Shown here in pieces: positions 21,540-32,069 of a stretch of 64,000 bases of DNA. This DNA comes from Monoplex corrugatus. Its lineage: Eukaryota > Mollusca > Gastropoda > Littorinimorpha > Ranellidae. Numbering within the stretch: position 1 is the first letter of the stretch; the number at the start of each line of letters is the position of its first letter. A program made the position numbers and the translations under genes. The notes under the pieces were generated by a model, which saw nothing but the letters and a program-made list of their open reading frames with translations, ran no database searches and had not been told where the DNA came from. Where the stretch lies: the NCBI GenBank assembly GCA_030674185.1, contig JAPXFY010000026.1, positions 52,870,246 through 52,934,245 on the forward strand, read 5' to 3'.

Positions 21540-22020
21540 ATCTTACCAACAAATGCCTGTCAATTAACATCAGGAAGAGAGTTTTTGAGTGTTAAATAGA
21601 ACCGATACTGTTGTACGGTTGTGAGGCGTGGACAGTCAACACGCAAAGTCAGAACAAAATTGAAGCAACTGAAATATGGTTTCTAAAAAGAATGTTGAGA
21701 GTTCCATGGACAGCAAGGAAAACAAACAAGACACTCTTGAAGGAGGCAGACACAAGAAGATCATTGATAAAGAAGATTAGGAAAAGACAAGCATCGTTTA
21801 TAGGACACTTTATGAGGAAAGAGACATTAGAGCACCTGGTCACAACAGGAAAGCTGGAGGGGAAAAAACACCAGGTAGACCCAGGGAGAAAATGTTGGAC
21901 GGACTTGCAGGGTGGCTGAGGACAGACAGGTGTGGAAGATGTACTTGCAATGACAAGGGATAGATTCGTGTGGAGAGCCATGATCGTCAACGCCATGCAG
22001 CAGGGCACATGATGATAATG
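21540..22020 (+). pseudogene. LINE 3' end (C-terminal RT region)
   Basis: The plus frame gives ILLYGCEAWTVNTQSQNKIE, then RMLRVPWTARKTNKTLLKEA, RQASFIGHFMRKE and LVTTGKLEGKK. A stop after VFEC and a frame change near 21868 break it. It ends RAMIVNAMQQGT followed by ATGATGATAATGATAA. The copy is 5' truncated. Confidence 0.85.
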
Positions 22021-22103
22021 ATAAATCATTTCGTTAGAACATGATCCATTTAATCTTATAGACCCCTTTCCCCAACCTCCCTTCTTTTATTCATTTCAGT
22101 AGG

Positions 22104-22225
22104 CTTAAATTTGTATTCAGGTGTGTTTTTTGAATCCCCTGTGCGATGATAAATTGGACGGAGTGTTCAACGCCGGGGGCATGTCCTTGGATTATGTGCA
22201 CGAATGCATTGATATGTGTACTTAT
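22104..22225. repeat. Interspersed repeat family B, short inverted copy
   Basis: Reverse complement of the family B left part: AAATTTGTATTCAGGTGTGT, ATAAATTGGACGGAGTG and TGCATTGATATGTGTACTTA. It is the only copy in this orientation and runs straight into the 34-bp array. Confidence 0.8.
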
Positions 22226-22229
22226 TTAT

Positions 22230-23395
22230 TTAACTTGTTTTATGCCTATCTAGAACATAAACGTTAGCTTGTTTTATGCCTGTCTACAACATAAACGTTA
22301 GCTTGTTTTATGCCTGTCTACAACAAAAATGTTAGCTTGTTTTATGCCTATCTACAACATGAATGTTAGCTTGTTTTATGCCTGTCTACAACATAAACGT
22401 TAGCTTGTTTTATGCCTGTCTACAACATAAACGTTAGCTTGTTTTATGCCTATCTACAACATAAATGTTAGCTTGTTTTATGCCTATCTACAACATGAAT
22501 GTTAGCTTGTTTTATGCCTGTCTACAACATGAATGTTAGCTTGTTTTATGCCTGTCTACAACATGAATGTTAGCTTGTTTTATGCCTGTCTACAACATGA
22601 ATGTTAGCTTGTTTTATGCCTGTCTACAACATGAATGTTAGCTTGTTTTGTGCCTGTCTACAACATGAATGTTAGCTTGTTTTATGCCTATCTACAACAT
22701 AAACGTTAGCTTGTTTTATGCCTAATACATAAATGTTAGCTTATTTTGTGCCTATCTACAACATGAATGTTAGCTTGTTTTATGCCTGTCTACAACATGA
22801 ATGTTAGCTTGTTTTATGCCTGTCTACAACATGAACGTTAGCTTGTTTTATGCCTGTCTACAACATGAATGTTAGCTTATTTTGTGCCTATCTACAACAT
22901 GAATGTTAGCTTGTTTTGTGCCTGTCTACAACATGAATGTTAGCTTGTTTTATGCCTGTCTACAACATGAATGTTAGCTTGTTTTATGCCTGTCTACAAC
23001 ATGAATGTTAGCTTATTTTGTGCCTATCTACAACATGAATGTTAGCTTATTTTGTGCCTATCTACAACATGAATGTTAGCTTATTTTGTGCCTATCTACA
23101 ACATGAATGTTAGCTTGTTTTATGCCTGTCTACAACATGAATGTTAGCTTGTTTTATGCCTATCTACAACATGAATGTTAGCTTGTTTTATGCCTGTCTA
23201 CAACATAAAAGCTTGTTTTATGCCTATCTACAACATAAAAGCTTGTTTTATGCCTATCTACAACATAAACGTTAGCTTGTTTTGTGCCTATCTACAACAT
23301 AAAAGCTTGTTTTATGCCTGTCTACAACATAAACGTTAGCTTGTTTTGTGCCTGTCTACAACATAAACATTAGCTTGTTTTGTGTCTATCTTAGT
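22230..23395. repeat. Minisatellite, 34-bp unit, about 34 copies
   Basis: The unit reads GTTAGCTTGTTTTATGCCTG then TCTACAACATGAAT. Variants are TATC for TGTC, AAAC for GAAT and TTATTTTGTG for TTGTTTTATG. Near 23208-23310 some units lack the GTTA segment. The period equals that of the unrelated 4390-5868 array. Confidence 0.97.
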
Positions 23396-23515
23396 GCTCC
23401 GGTCACTCTAAATTCTGGTGGTGTCAGTATATGTCATAGTTTTCCTCCCCACCCTCCCCTTTGCCACTACATAGGTGTCATTTTTTTTCTTCTGTTTTCC
23501 TTTCATCGTCGGTTC

Positions 23516-23546
<31 letters not shown>

Positions 23547-24049
23547 GACTCAAAGGGTCTTCCAGATATATGCTGAACTGATCTGAGCGGAGCGCACATG
23601 GAACTGTCCGAGCGTGACGAATCCTTCTTGAACAAATGCCAAACGCCAACGGCGAGTTGAAAAACACAAGGAAAACTTAGGCGTACCGTACCAAAGTAGG
23701 GATAGGGCAAAACAGAAGCATAAGGCGTAAACAGCAGGGCATACGTTTTGCCCTAAGCTGTAATCCCTTGAGGGAATGGAACCCCAGGCCCTCTGCCAAA
23801 CGTCTCGCCTGACGGGGGCCACCAACCTTGCTGTTTGTCACTCTGGAAGAAGGAAAGAAGGGTGGTGGTTGGAGCGGGGGTGGGGGGTGGGGGGGCAGGG
23901 GTAGGGAGAAATGAAAGAAAGGAAGGTGAGGTTTTGGTTAGGTCAGGTTGTGTGTGTTTGGGGGTGAGGGAGAGTAGGGTGTGGTGTGTGTACGTGCAGG
24001 TGAGATTTTGTGTATATATATTTACAAGATACATGTAGTTGGTGTGCGT
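23396..24049. other. No gene recognised
   Basis: A C run followed by an A run at 23515-23547 and G-rich sequence at 23860-23905. Nothing coding. Confidence 0.4.
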
Positions 24050-24068
24050 GCGTGCGTGCGTGCGTGTG

Positions 24069-24105
<37 letters not shown>

Positions 24106-24135
24106 ACACAGAGGTGTGTGTACATGTGTAGCGTG

Positions 24136-24222
<87 letters not shown>
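24050..24222. repeat. (GT)n/(TA)n microsatellite
   Basis: GTGC, GT, TA and GT blocks in succession. The TA block is at 24136-24158. Confidence 0.95.
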
Positions 24223-24226
<4 letters not shown>

Positions 24227-24331
24227 TGTATGTGAGCATGCGAGCGCCTGGTGTACGCATGTAATATGTGAGACGGTTAGTAGGTATATGAGCAGGTATA
24301 AAAAAAATACATCATTGGTTATGTATGTGCC

Positions 24332-24480
24332 TGTGTGAATATGTATGTTACATGTGCATGTGACAGTACGTGCATACGTGTATGTGCCACATATGTGAAT
24401 GTAACATGCATATTCACACAGACACAGACATACACCCTATATAAGACAAACATGCACATACATGTCTTACATAGGGTGTA
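24332..24480. repeat. Two adjacent hairpins
   Basis: TGTGTGAATATGTATGTTAC at 24332 faces GTAACATGCATATTCACACA at 24401 (one mismatch, 47-base loop). TACACCCTATATAAGACA at 24431 faces TGTCTTACATAGGGTGTA at 24463 (one mismatch, 14-base loop). Confidence 0.8.
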
Positions 24481-25589
24481 CGAGTACATTTGTACTGTGT
24501 AGATGGGTCATTCTCCTAACACTGGTCAGTTGGGACCACTGCTGTTAAGAAGCCAATATAAAATGTTTTTTGGAAAAAAAGATTACGATGTTGTTATATT
24601 CGTTTGTAAAATGTTCCAGTAATTGAAGAAAATGAAAAAAAAAAGTGTGTGTGTTTCGTATTTTTCGCTCTACTGCACTTTTTATTGGAAAAATGAGTGA
24701 TTTCTGTAGCTAGATTTGTGACATGAGTTCAGACCGGTAGATCGATCACAATTATTTCCTACATACATGACCGAAATCAATACAACCTGTTTCGACAGTG
24801 AAGAAAGAATGTAAATGTGTCTCTGACATCAATTTTTACTGCATTGTATCCATGGATGATCGATATATGCTCGGAGCTCGATCAGTGTCATGAACGTTTC
24901 ATACGGTGTCTTCACTGTAGCGATAACTTAAGTAAGTCGTGCCTTTAAAATAGAAGGCATTGGGAATTTCCGATGTGATTCATTAAAAACACAAACATTT
25001 TTCATAATGATTCACGTCAATAAGTGATATGAGAGAGAAGAGGGGACTGAGAAATAATCACTTGATTACGAATTGTGGGCATGGTGTCTTCAAAACCATG
25101 AAACGCGCGAGACAGAGGATCTATTTCGTCAACTTCCCTGAACTTTGACCGACCCTGGCGTATGAATTTCATTTTCCCTCCCTCGCAGGGGGATTGTGCA
25201 CTACTTCACAAAGGATATGTCATTATTCAGTAGGCCTATATTTTGAAAAATGTCACTTCATTGACCATTTTAACAAGCACATAGATGCCTTTTCGGTGTC
25301 TCATGTAAGATATGAGACACTGCAGGATGATGAACATTTTATTATATTTCACCAAGTTCCAAATATTGTGTCAATTTATGCATTACAGTTCTGTATAGTA
25401 CAGATATCAAGTTTTCATTTTCAGGTAGCATTAAAAAAAATTTTTGTGTGGATTTTTTACTTGTCATGTTACAATATCGACCAGTCTTCAGAAGAATGCC
25501 CCAGATACGTATGTGTGTGTATGCTCATGTTAGTGGGTGTGTATGCAGGAACCCACAGGAGAAAACTTGAAGAAAAGTAAGAAAAAAGA
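24481..25589. other. No gene recognised
   Basis: AT-rich. An open frame at 25194-25580 has no recognisable domain and is not supported by splice sites. Confidence 0.4.
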
Positions 25590-26035
25590 CAATGGGTGTG
25601 GAGGCAAATGGTTATAATGTTAGATTTCCAGTTGGAAACTCTAGAGTTCAATCCTGCCTGGCACTTAAGGTTGGGCATTTTTCAATCTTCCACACAATGG
25701 GCTCATTGGGAAGACTGGGACCACATAGTCGAGTCTCTTCCAAAGACTGGGACCACACAGTCGAGTCTCTTCCACTTCACGGATGCATCATCGAGGTGTT
25801 GCTCAAATCTTCTCACCAGCACCACAGGTGTCTTATCTCTCGGGCCTGGTTGACGCGCCAGGATATATTATGATAGTAAGTGTTGAGTACAGCCCTGTCA
25901 CGCAGTCTCAATCCTAGATGGAATTCCATAGCATCATGATTATCATCCTCATCGACATCATCATCATTGCATTATCAAAACTCCAGCTTTTGTGGCCATT
26001 AAGGTGGCGTAAAAAATGGGACGAAAGAAGACCTA
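25590..26035 (+). mobile_element. tRNA-derived SINE, family A, copy 1
   Basis: The head includes AGAGTTCAATCCTG (B-box-like). The body has GGCTCATTGGGAAGACTGGG, GGGCCTGGTTGACGCGCCAG, TATATTATGATAGTAAG and CATCATGATTATCATC, shared with 37497-37930 and 48066-48510. A 27-bp piece (GACTGGGACCACA.AGTCGAG) is duplicated in this copy. Confidence 0.75.
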
Positions 26036-26084
26036 CAAAAAACCCAACAACAACAACAAAAAACAAAACAAAACAACAAAAACA

Positions 26085-26210
26085 TACAATGGATGTGAAA
26101 GGCATGTGGTTATAACATTAGATTTCCGTTGGAAACTCTAAGTTCAATCCTATCTGGCAGTCAAGTTTGGGGCATTTTCCAATCTTCCAAACTAACATAT
26201 TGTGTGCTGA
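26085..26210 (+). mobile_element. SINE family A, head only
   Basis: CATGTGGTTATAACATTAGA and TAAGTTCAATCCTATCTGGC match the head of the copy at 25590. Confidence 0.65.
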
Positions 26211-26389
26211 TTTGTTAATGCCTGAACCTATTCACATGCTGAACATTAAATACGCGTGTTAAAGCTCATATAAGCCATGTCGGTGTTCAGTGGCTTAACA
26301 GAAAGAGGAAAATAACCAGCATGCTCGTCTCCAATAAAGGAACATGACTTGTCTTCCTACCAGGGTAACCCACTGTTATTGTTTTTGTT

Positions 26390-27050
26390 CTTGCTGTTTA
26401 AAGCCCAGCCGACCTCATAGAGCAATATCAGGGCTATAGCTACTTAAAAATATACACAATACTTCAACAACGAAAAAAAGGAAAAGAAAATTAAGTTCAC
26501 TTATCAATGCATTCGGGGACATGATCTAAGAAGATGCCCCTGGCGTTGACCACTCCGTCCAACTTACCAAACAAAGGATTTAAAAAGCATACCTGAATAC
26601 AAATGTAAACATAACTAAGAAGTCTGAAACATATATAAAAACAGGCCTAAATTACCTGAAATTGTTTCTGCATATCTTATTTCCCTTGAGACAAAAATGC
26701 AATTTATACAAGCACCCAATTATCAATCCTAAGAGAAAGTACGTAAGACTTTATCAAACACGTACAGGTGACTGAACCAGCAAGGCAGAAAATGATTGGA
26801 AGAAATAATTGAAAGCAAAGGAGAAAGACAAAAACAAAGGAGTGACAGGAAAAAAGGAGAAAGACAAAAACAAAGGAGTGACAGGAAAAAAGGAGAAAGA
26901 CAAAAACAAAGGAGTGACAGGAAAAAAGGAGAAAGACAAAAACAAAGGAGTGACAGGAAAGAGGAAATTTCAAGCACAGAATTTCTGGAAGGTGGGAATA
27001 CTATTTATACTGAAAGCGCCCCCGGCATTCCCTCAGGGGGCAGGAGGGGG
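26390..27050. repeat. Interspersed repeat family B with an internal 36-bp tandem expansion
   Basis: Full set of family B blocks from TTTAAAGCCCAGCCGACCTC to GCGCCCCCGGCATTCCCTCA. Inside, a 36-bp segment (GAGAAAGACAAAAACAAAGG then AGTGACAGGAAAAAAG) is repeated four times at 26821-26964. Other copies have it once. Confidence 0.9.
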
Positions 27051-27224
27051 GGGGGGTAGCCCACTGATGAGGATCCCATATGCAGACCGTGTAGAACATG
27101 CAACTCCTTTATAATGTGGGCCAAACAGCCCGAATAACAAGCATACATGTATCTGACAAACAGCAAGAAACTCCAGGGATAGTTGGACAGCAGAAGATCC
27201 TCAGAGGAGAAGCCCCCCCCCCCC

Positions 27225-28150
27225 CTACCAAGCATGTGTTTCAAACCTACCTGGTGTTCCCTTTCCCTCCATCTTTCCTGTTGTGACAAGGCGTTCTAAT
27301 TCCCCTTTCCTCATAAAATGTCCTAAAAATGTTGCTTGTCTTTTCCTAATCTTCTTTATTAATGATCTTCTTGTGTCTGCCTCCTTTGGGACTGTCTCGT
27401 TTGTTTTCTTTGCTGTCCATGGAACTCTCAACATTCTTCTTAGAAACCACATTTCAGTTGCCTGAATTTTGTTCTGACTTTGCATGTTGACTGTCCACGC
27501 CTCATACTTATACAACAGTTTCGGTTCTATATAACATTCAAGAACTCTCTTCCTGACGTTGATTAATAGACATTTGTTGGTAAAAACGCTTTTCATCTTC
27601 TTGAATGCTGTTTTGGCTTGGCCAATTCTGCTGGCTATTTCTGAAATGCATCTACGGTCTGGTGAGATGACCGTTCCCAGATACGTAAACTTATCAACCT
27701 GTCTATAAGTTGTGCCATTTGCTGTTATTTTACGTGAACGGATTTCATATTTGTTCGTTTGTTTGGTTGTTTTTAACTGATTATCATGAATTCAGTCTTC
27801 TTGCTATGTAGCTCCAACCATTAATTTTTGCTTTCTATGTCTATTATATTCACGAGGTTTTGTAGGTATTTTTCATTTTCTGCAATCAGCATGGTGTCAT
27901 CTGCGTAACGAATGTTGTTTATCATTTTTCCTCCTACCTTTATCCCAAGGCATTCTTCTCGGGTTCTCATGATGGTTCGCTGTAAAGTGAAAACAAATCT
28001 TGTGACAGAATACAACCCTGCCTGACCCCTCTTTTGATATTTTGGAAATAGCTTATATCGTTTTCTATTCTCATTGCTGCTGTTTGTTCCCAGCAGTATA
28101 TATTGCTGATTATTCTTAGATCTTTTCCGTCAATATTGAGCCTAGTATAT
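27225..28150 (-). pseudogene. APE-type LINE relic (RT region and C-terminus)
   Basis: Minus-strand pieces in order: RTILNIDGKD-like start, RGVRQGCILSQDLFSLYSE (RT), NIRYADDTMLIAENE (RT YADD box), KRVLECYIEPKLLYKYEAWT, then RMLRVPWTAKKTNETVPKEA and FLGHFMRKGELERLVTTGK. Frame changes and stops separate the pieces, so it is dead. It shares its C-terminus with 13548, 19655 and 21540. Confidence 0.85.
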
Positions 28151-28600
28151 ATGGGGGAATTATAAGCCTTATGAAGCTCACTTTTCTTCTTCCTTGACAA
28201 AGATCACCTGGAACTCTTTTCTTCTGCTTCTGCTATTGCTTTTAGAGCTGTAGTCCTCTCCTTCTCAGAAACTGAGATGTGCTTCATGAGGATGTAGGCA
28301 GATATGCCCACCAACCCCCAACCTCTGTGGCAAGAACTTGAGCTTGAAAACTGGATTTCCTCAAGGTGCTGGCTAGACTGGCATGGTTTATAGTCTTGTG
28401 GAAACGAGCTTCCTCCATTCTACCTCAAGCTTGATCAAAATCACTTCCCACCTTGTACTCCTCTACAATGGATTTTAGAGGTAGCTTCAGTTTAACCTGG
28501 AGACTAGCGCAATGTTAGTAGGATCAATTGGGACACTGTATTTCCTTGTATATTTGTTGATTTTGGTCTCCATTTATTCCACTGTGTTAAGGCTAATATC
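28150..28600 (-). pseudogene. RLE-type LINE relic with internal deletion
   Basis: The minus strand reads like the end of the copy at 7758-9771: KINKYTRK, then KLPLKSIVEEYKVG-like sequence (now with stops), jumping directly to VILIKLE and onward to KKKSELHK. About 1 kb between the two parts of the intact order is absent. Confidence 0.7.
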
Positions 28601-31570
28601 GGATACAACAACATTGACAATAATGAAATAATAATAATAGTAACAATAATAATAATAACAATAACAATAATAAAAATGACACTCAGAAGGCACAGATCTT
28701 GATTCAAGAATCAAACCAATGCATGCACTCTCATCACTCACCAAAGCAATCAGCCAACTATGTGCAAACCTTCAGAGCACAAAGCACACACACACTGGAG
28801 AGGGAAGACAGGAGAAGAGTTGGGCATGTAACCCCTGACCCAAGCCGTCACCTCCATCTGTCTCACACACACACACACACACCACACACTTCACTTGGCC
28901 AATTCTGCTGGCTATTTCAGATGTGCATCTGCCGATATGTGACATAGCATGATGAAACTCTCTGAGGATAAAAAGTAAGCATCATAAAGTTTATGCATGC
29001 ACCAATAAACACACACTCACACACTCTCTCTCTGCATCCTCCCCCCCCCCCCCACACACACACTACTCACACAAACATCTGTTCCCTCACTCTGGTTAAT
29101 AAAACTTTATTCCAAAGAAGTAACTGTAATACAATTCCAAAAATACTGATTAACAATTACTCTGAAGCACATTTCAAAAGATAGAATTTGATAACACTTC
29201 ATGTAGCAAGACAGAACTATATCAAACACAGCCACATAAGCATAATGCAAGGGGGTAGTGATGGGAAAAACAATAATTTTTGTGCCATTTCAGTAACACA
29301 GCTTTCTTTTAAATGAATAGAAATGAAAAATAAATGAAACTTCATTGAAGTTAGACTTTCAAGAGTAAAACAACAGTATCACTCTGCTTTAAATGAACAG
29401 ATCAGAAAACAATACCATATTTTCAAGAATGAACTAAACGCTGCCAAATTGTATTTTCAAAAAGACACTAACAAAATTGTGACTTCATTCTTTATCTCAT
29501 TGACATCCACTGATTGAAAAAAGAAACAGTAAAGAGAAAAATACAGAAAGTAAAATAATTCGTGTTCCTGGAAATAAAATAAACTGTTTATTACAATATC
29601 AATAAAACATTTATTTCCATCATTATAAAAAAAAACATTTAAAGCACTGTTTATTACAATATCACACAACCAACATTTTCAAAATGAGAAACTGAAGCAT
29701 AAAAGAAAAGACTTAATTCAGCAACTGCATACCATAACCATACTAGGATACAATAACCACAGAAAAGGAATTATCCTTTTAAAGATGACAGGAACAGTTG
29801 ATAACAAAGAAGAAAAATCAACAATTACATGATGACAAAACTGCAATAGATTCTCCATGTGTATAAACGTAGCGGGGGATGGGTGGGGAGAGGATACAGT
29901 TGTCAACAGAATGCTTTATACATATATAAAAATAAAGTTTAAAAGTTCCAAACTGCAATGATGACATCTATCGAATACAGTGATAGTGGATGTGGCTGGT
30001 GTTCTACGATAAATGGTCCATGCCTATAGTCCATGGTGAGGACTAATGGAAGATACCAATACCTATCAGAATTATGAAGGGAGAGGCACAGTCGTGCCAG
30101 CAAAAGACACAATGGATAAACTATGTTTCTAGACAACAGATACAACTGATAAGCTGTTTCTAAGCAACAGGATGGATAAGCTATGTTTCTAAACAACGGA
30201 AGACTTGGCCAGACACAATCTAATAAAAGCATCAGATGACAGGTTAAACAGGTACAAAAACAGGTAAAAAGGGGGCTATCAAGACGCTGGAGGGACAAAC
30301 AGCCTACTATCTTGTCAGTGACAGAATCAACACATGGTGAGATGCTCGCTGAGATCAAATTTCATTAACTATGCATGTGACAAGCACTAACATAATTATG
30401 ATAATTCATGATGTCCTTTTACACCACAGCAAAAGAGGAATTTTTCAAGGTCAATTCCCTGCTAGCTATTACACATATCCATGTAAGACTGACCCTGGTA
30501 AATATAAAATTGATCCATATCTGGAGTGTGTGTTATCGCTACACATACATAAAGAGATAATAATAATAATGATAATAATAACAATAATAATAATAATGAT
30601 GATAACAATAATAACAACAATAATAGCAATAATAATGACAATAAAAATGAAAATGATAATAATAATACTAATAGTAATATAATAATAATACTAATAATAA
30701 CAAAGCTCACGCAGGCGTACATGTTTATACTGTCACCTACACACTCGTATATAACTTTGTCCAAAAGTGTGCTTACTTTCTGTCACTCAGTCCACTTCAA
30801 GTCAGCATGATTAAAAAGTAAGTACACTTTCCTTTGATTCTTTTTTTTTGGGGGCACTTTTTCTCTATCCCCTCTCAAGAGCCTGCCCTTTTAATATTAC
30901 TATTATTATCATCATCATATTGTTACTATTATAATCATTATTATCATTATTATTTATTTATATGTCCTGTTTTCAGTAAAACATTTTATCCACACACACA
31001 AAAAAGTTCTAGAACCATGAAATGTTTCATTAAACAACAACAACAATGAAAAATTCCATCTAGACCACAAAACGGTTCATAAAACAACAACAACAACAAA
31101 CTCCAAAACTGCAGTGATGTCACCTCTACCAAGTATGCCAACAGTGAGTGTGGCTGACAACCCTTCCACTGATTAAGAGCTGACAAGAACAGACAGGTGT
31201 GTGTGTGGTGGTGGGGGGGAGGGGTGATAGCAGGGGGTGAGGGGCGGGAATCTCAACCAGCCATATTCACTGCCAAATGTATGGTCTGACCATGTAGACA
31301 GTGAACAGAAAAAGAAGAGATAAGAACTGCCTTCTTGTCGCAACACATAACAATTCAGCTAGTGTTTAAGGCACTCATGGAATTACTGATAACAGGTGCA
31401 ATGGCGAATGACAGACTTTTCATTAAAAGGCAGACAGAATCCTTAAATATTACTTTAAACGGAATCATTAATGACAGATGTAACCATCAACAACAGGTAT
31501 AGAATAAAATCATAAAGACAATTTATAGTCTGCAATTTCAAACATGGATCTTTAAGAATGTGTGGAATCA
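28601..31570. other. No gene recognised; simple repeats
   Basis: AT-rich. Contains (TAA/CAA)n near 28623-28675, CA and C tracts near 28863-28885 and 29000-29065, a duplicated ACTGTTTATTACAATATCA (29582 and 29645), and repeated CAACAGATACAACTGATAAG-like words at 30105-30200. The Prdx6 3' UTR must begin at 31913 and run leftward here; its end could not be fixed. Confidence 0.4.
30555..30705. repeat. (TAA)n-rich simple repeat
   Basis: Imperfect AATAAT/GATAATAAC units. A similar inverse tract (TATTATTATCATCATC) is at 30895-30960. Confidence 0.85.
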
Positions 31571-31641
31571 TTAACCCTTTCCATCCCCTCACCCTAACTT
31601 GCAGGAAGCTGGTGGATAAGATGAGTGAGTGAAAGGATTAA
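31571..31641. mobile_element. TTAA MITE, short copy
   Basis: TTAACCCTTTCCATCCCCTC facing GAGTGAGTGAAAGGATTAA, 71 bp, with the inner AGGAAGCTGGTGGATA block of the other copies. Confidence 0.65.
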
Positions 31642-31913
31642 TGACAAGAGGATTAGTCATCAACAATAGTATTTATGTACTCATTAATTACATCAATGGA
31701 ATCCTTCAGAAAGGATGGAATCAATAACAAAAGGAATAGTGTTAACATGATCTGCAAAGTGGGATCTTGTACATATAACCAAGCCTTAAGGTATCAAATA
31801 CATTTTCTAGTCATATGGGTATGGGGGGAAAGAGATTGTGTACATAAATCTATGCTGTTGGCTCTCACACAGACAGCTGAGCCTCAAGACGCTGAGGTGC
31901 CAAACTCATTTTT

Positions 31914-32069
31914 TTACTGTTGGGTGTTGCAGGGTATCTCCTGTATAGGCATGGGGGTAAAGCGCAAATAATCTTTTCCGGAGGGTAAGGCCTGCAGCTT
32001 CATGTCTGGAAACAGCTTCTTAGCTTCATCATTAGACACTGTTGGAATCACCATGCAACTGTCGCCTTG
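31914..32069 (-). CDS. prdx6: prdx6 exon 6 (last) with stop codon
   Basis: Acceptor TTTTGCAG at 32070-32077. 156 nt in phase 0: begins [20 protein letters not shown], then [14 protein letters not shown] and the tail QEIPCNTQQ, stop TAA at 31916-31914. The tail is longer than the usual YTPQP-type end. Confidence 0.95.
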   Translation of the reverse strand, partial: QGDSCMVIPTVSNDEAKKLFPDMKLQALPSGKDYLRFTPMPIQEIPCNTQQ

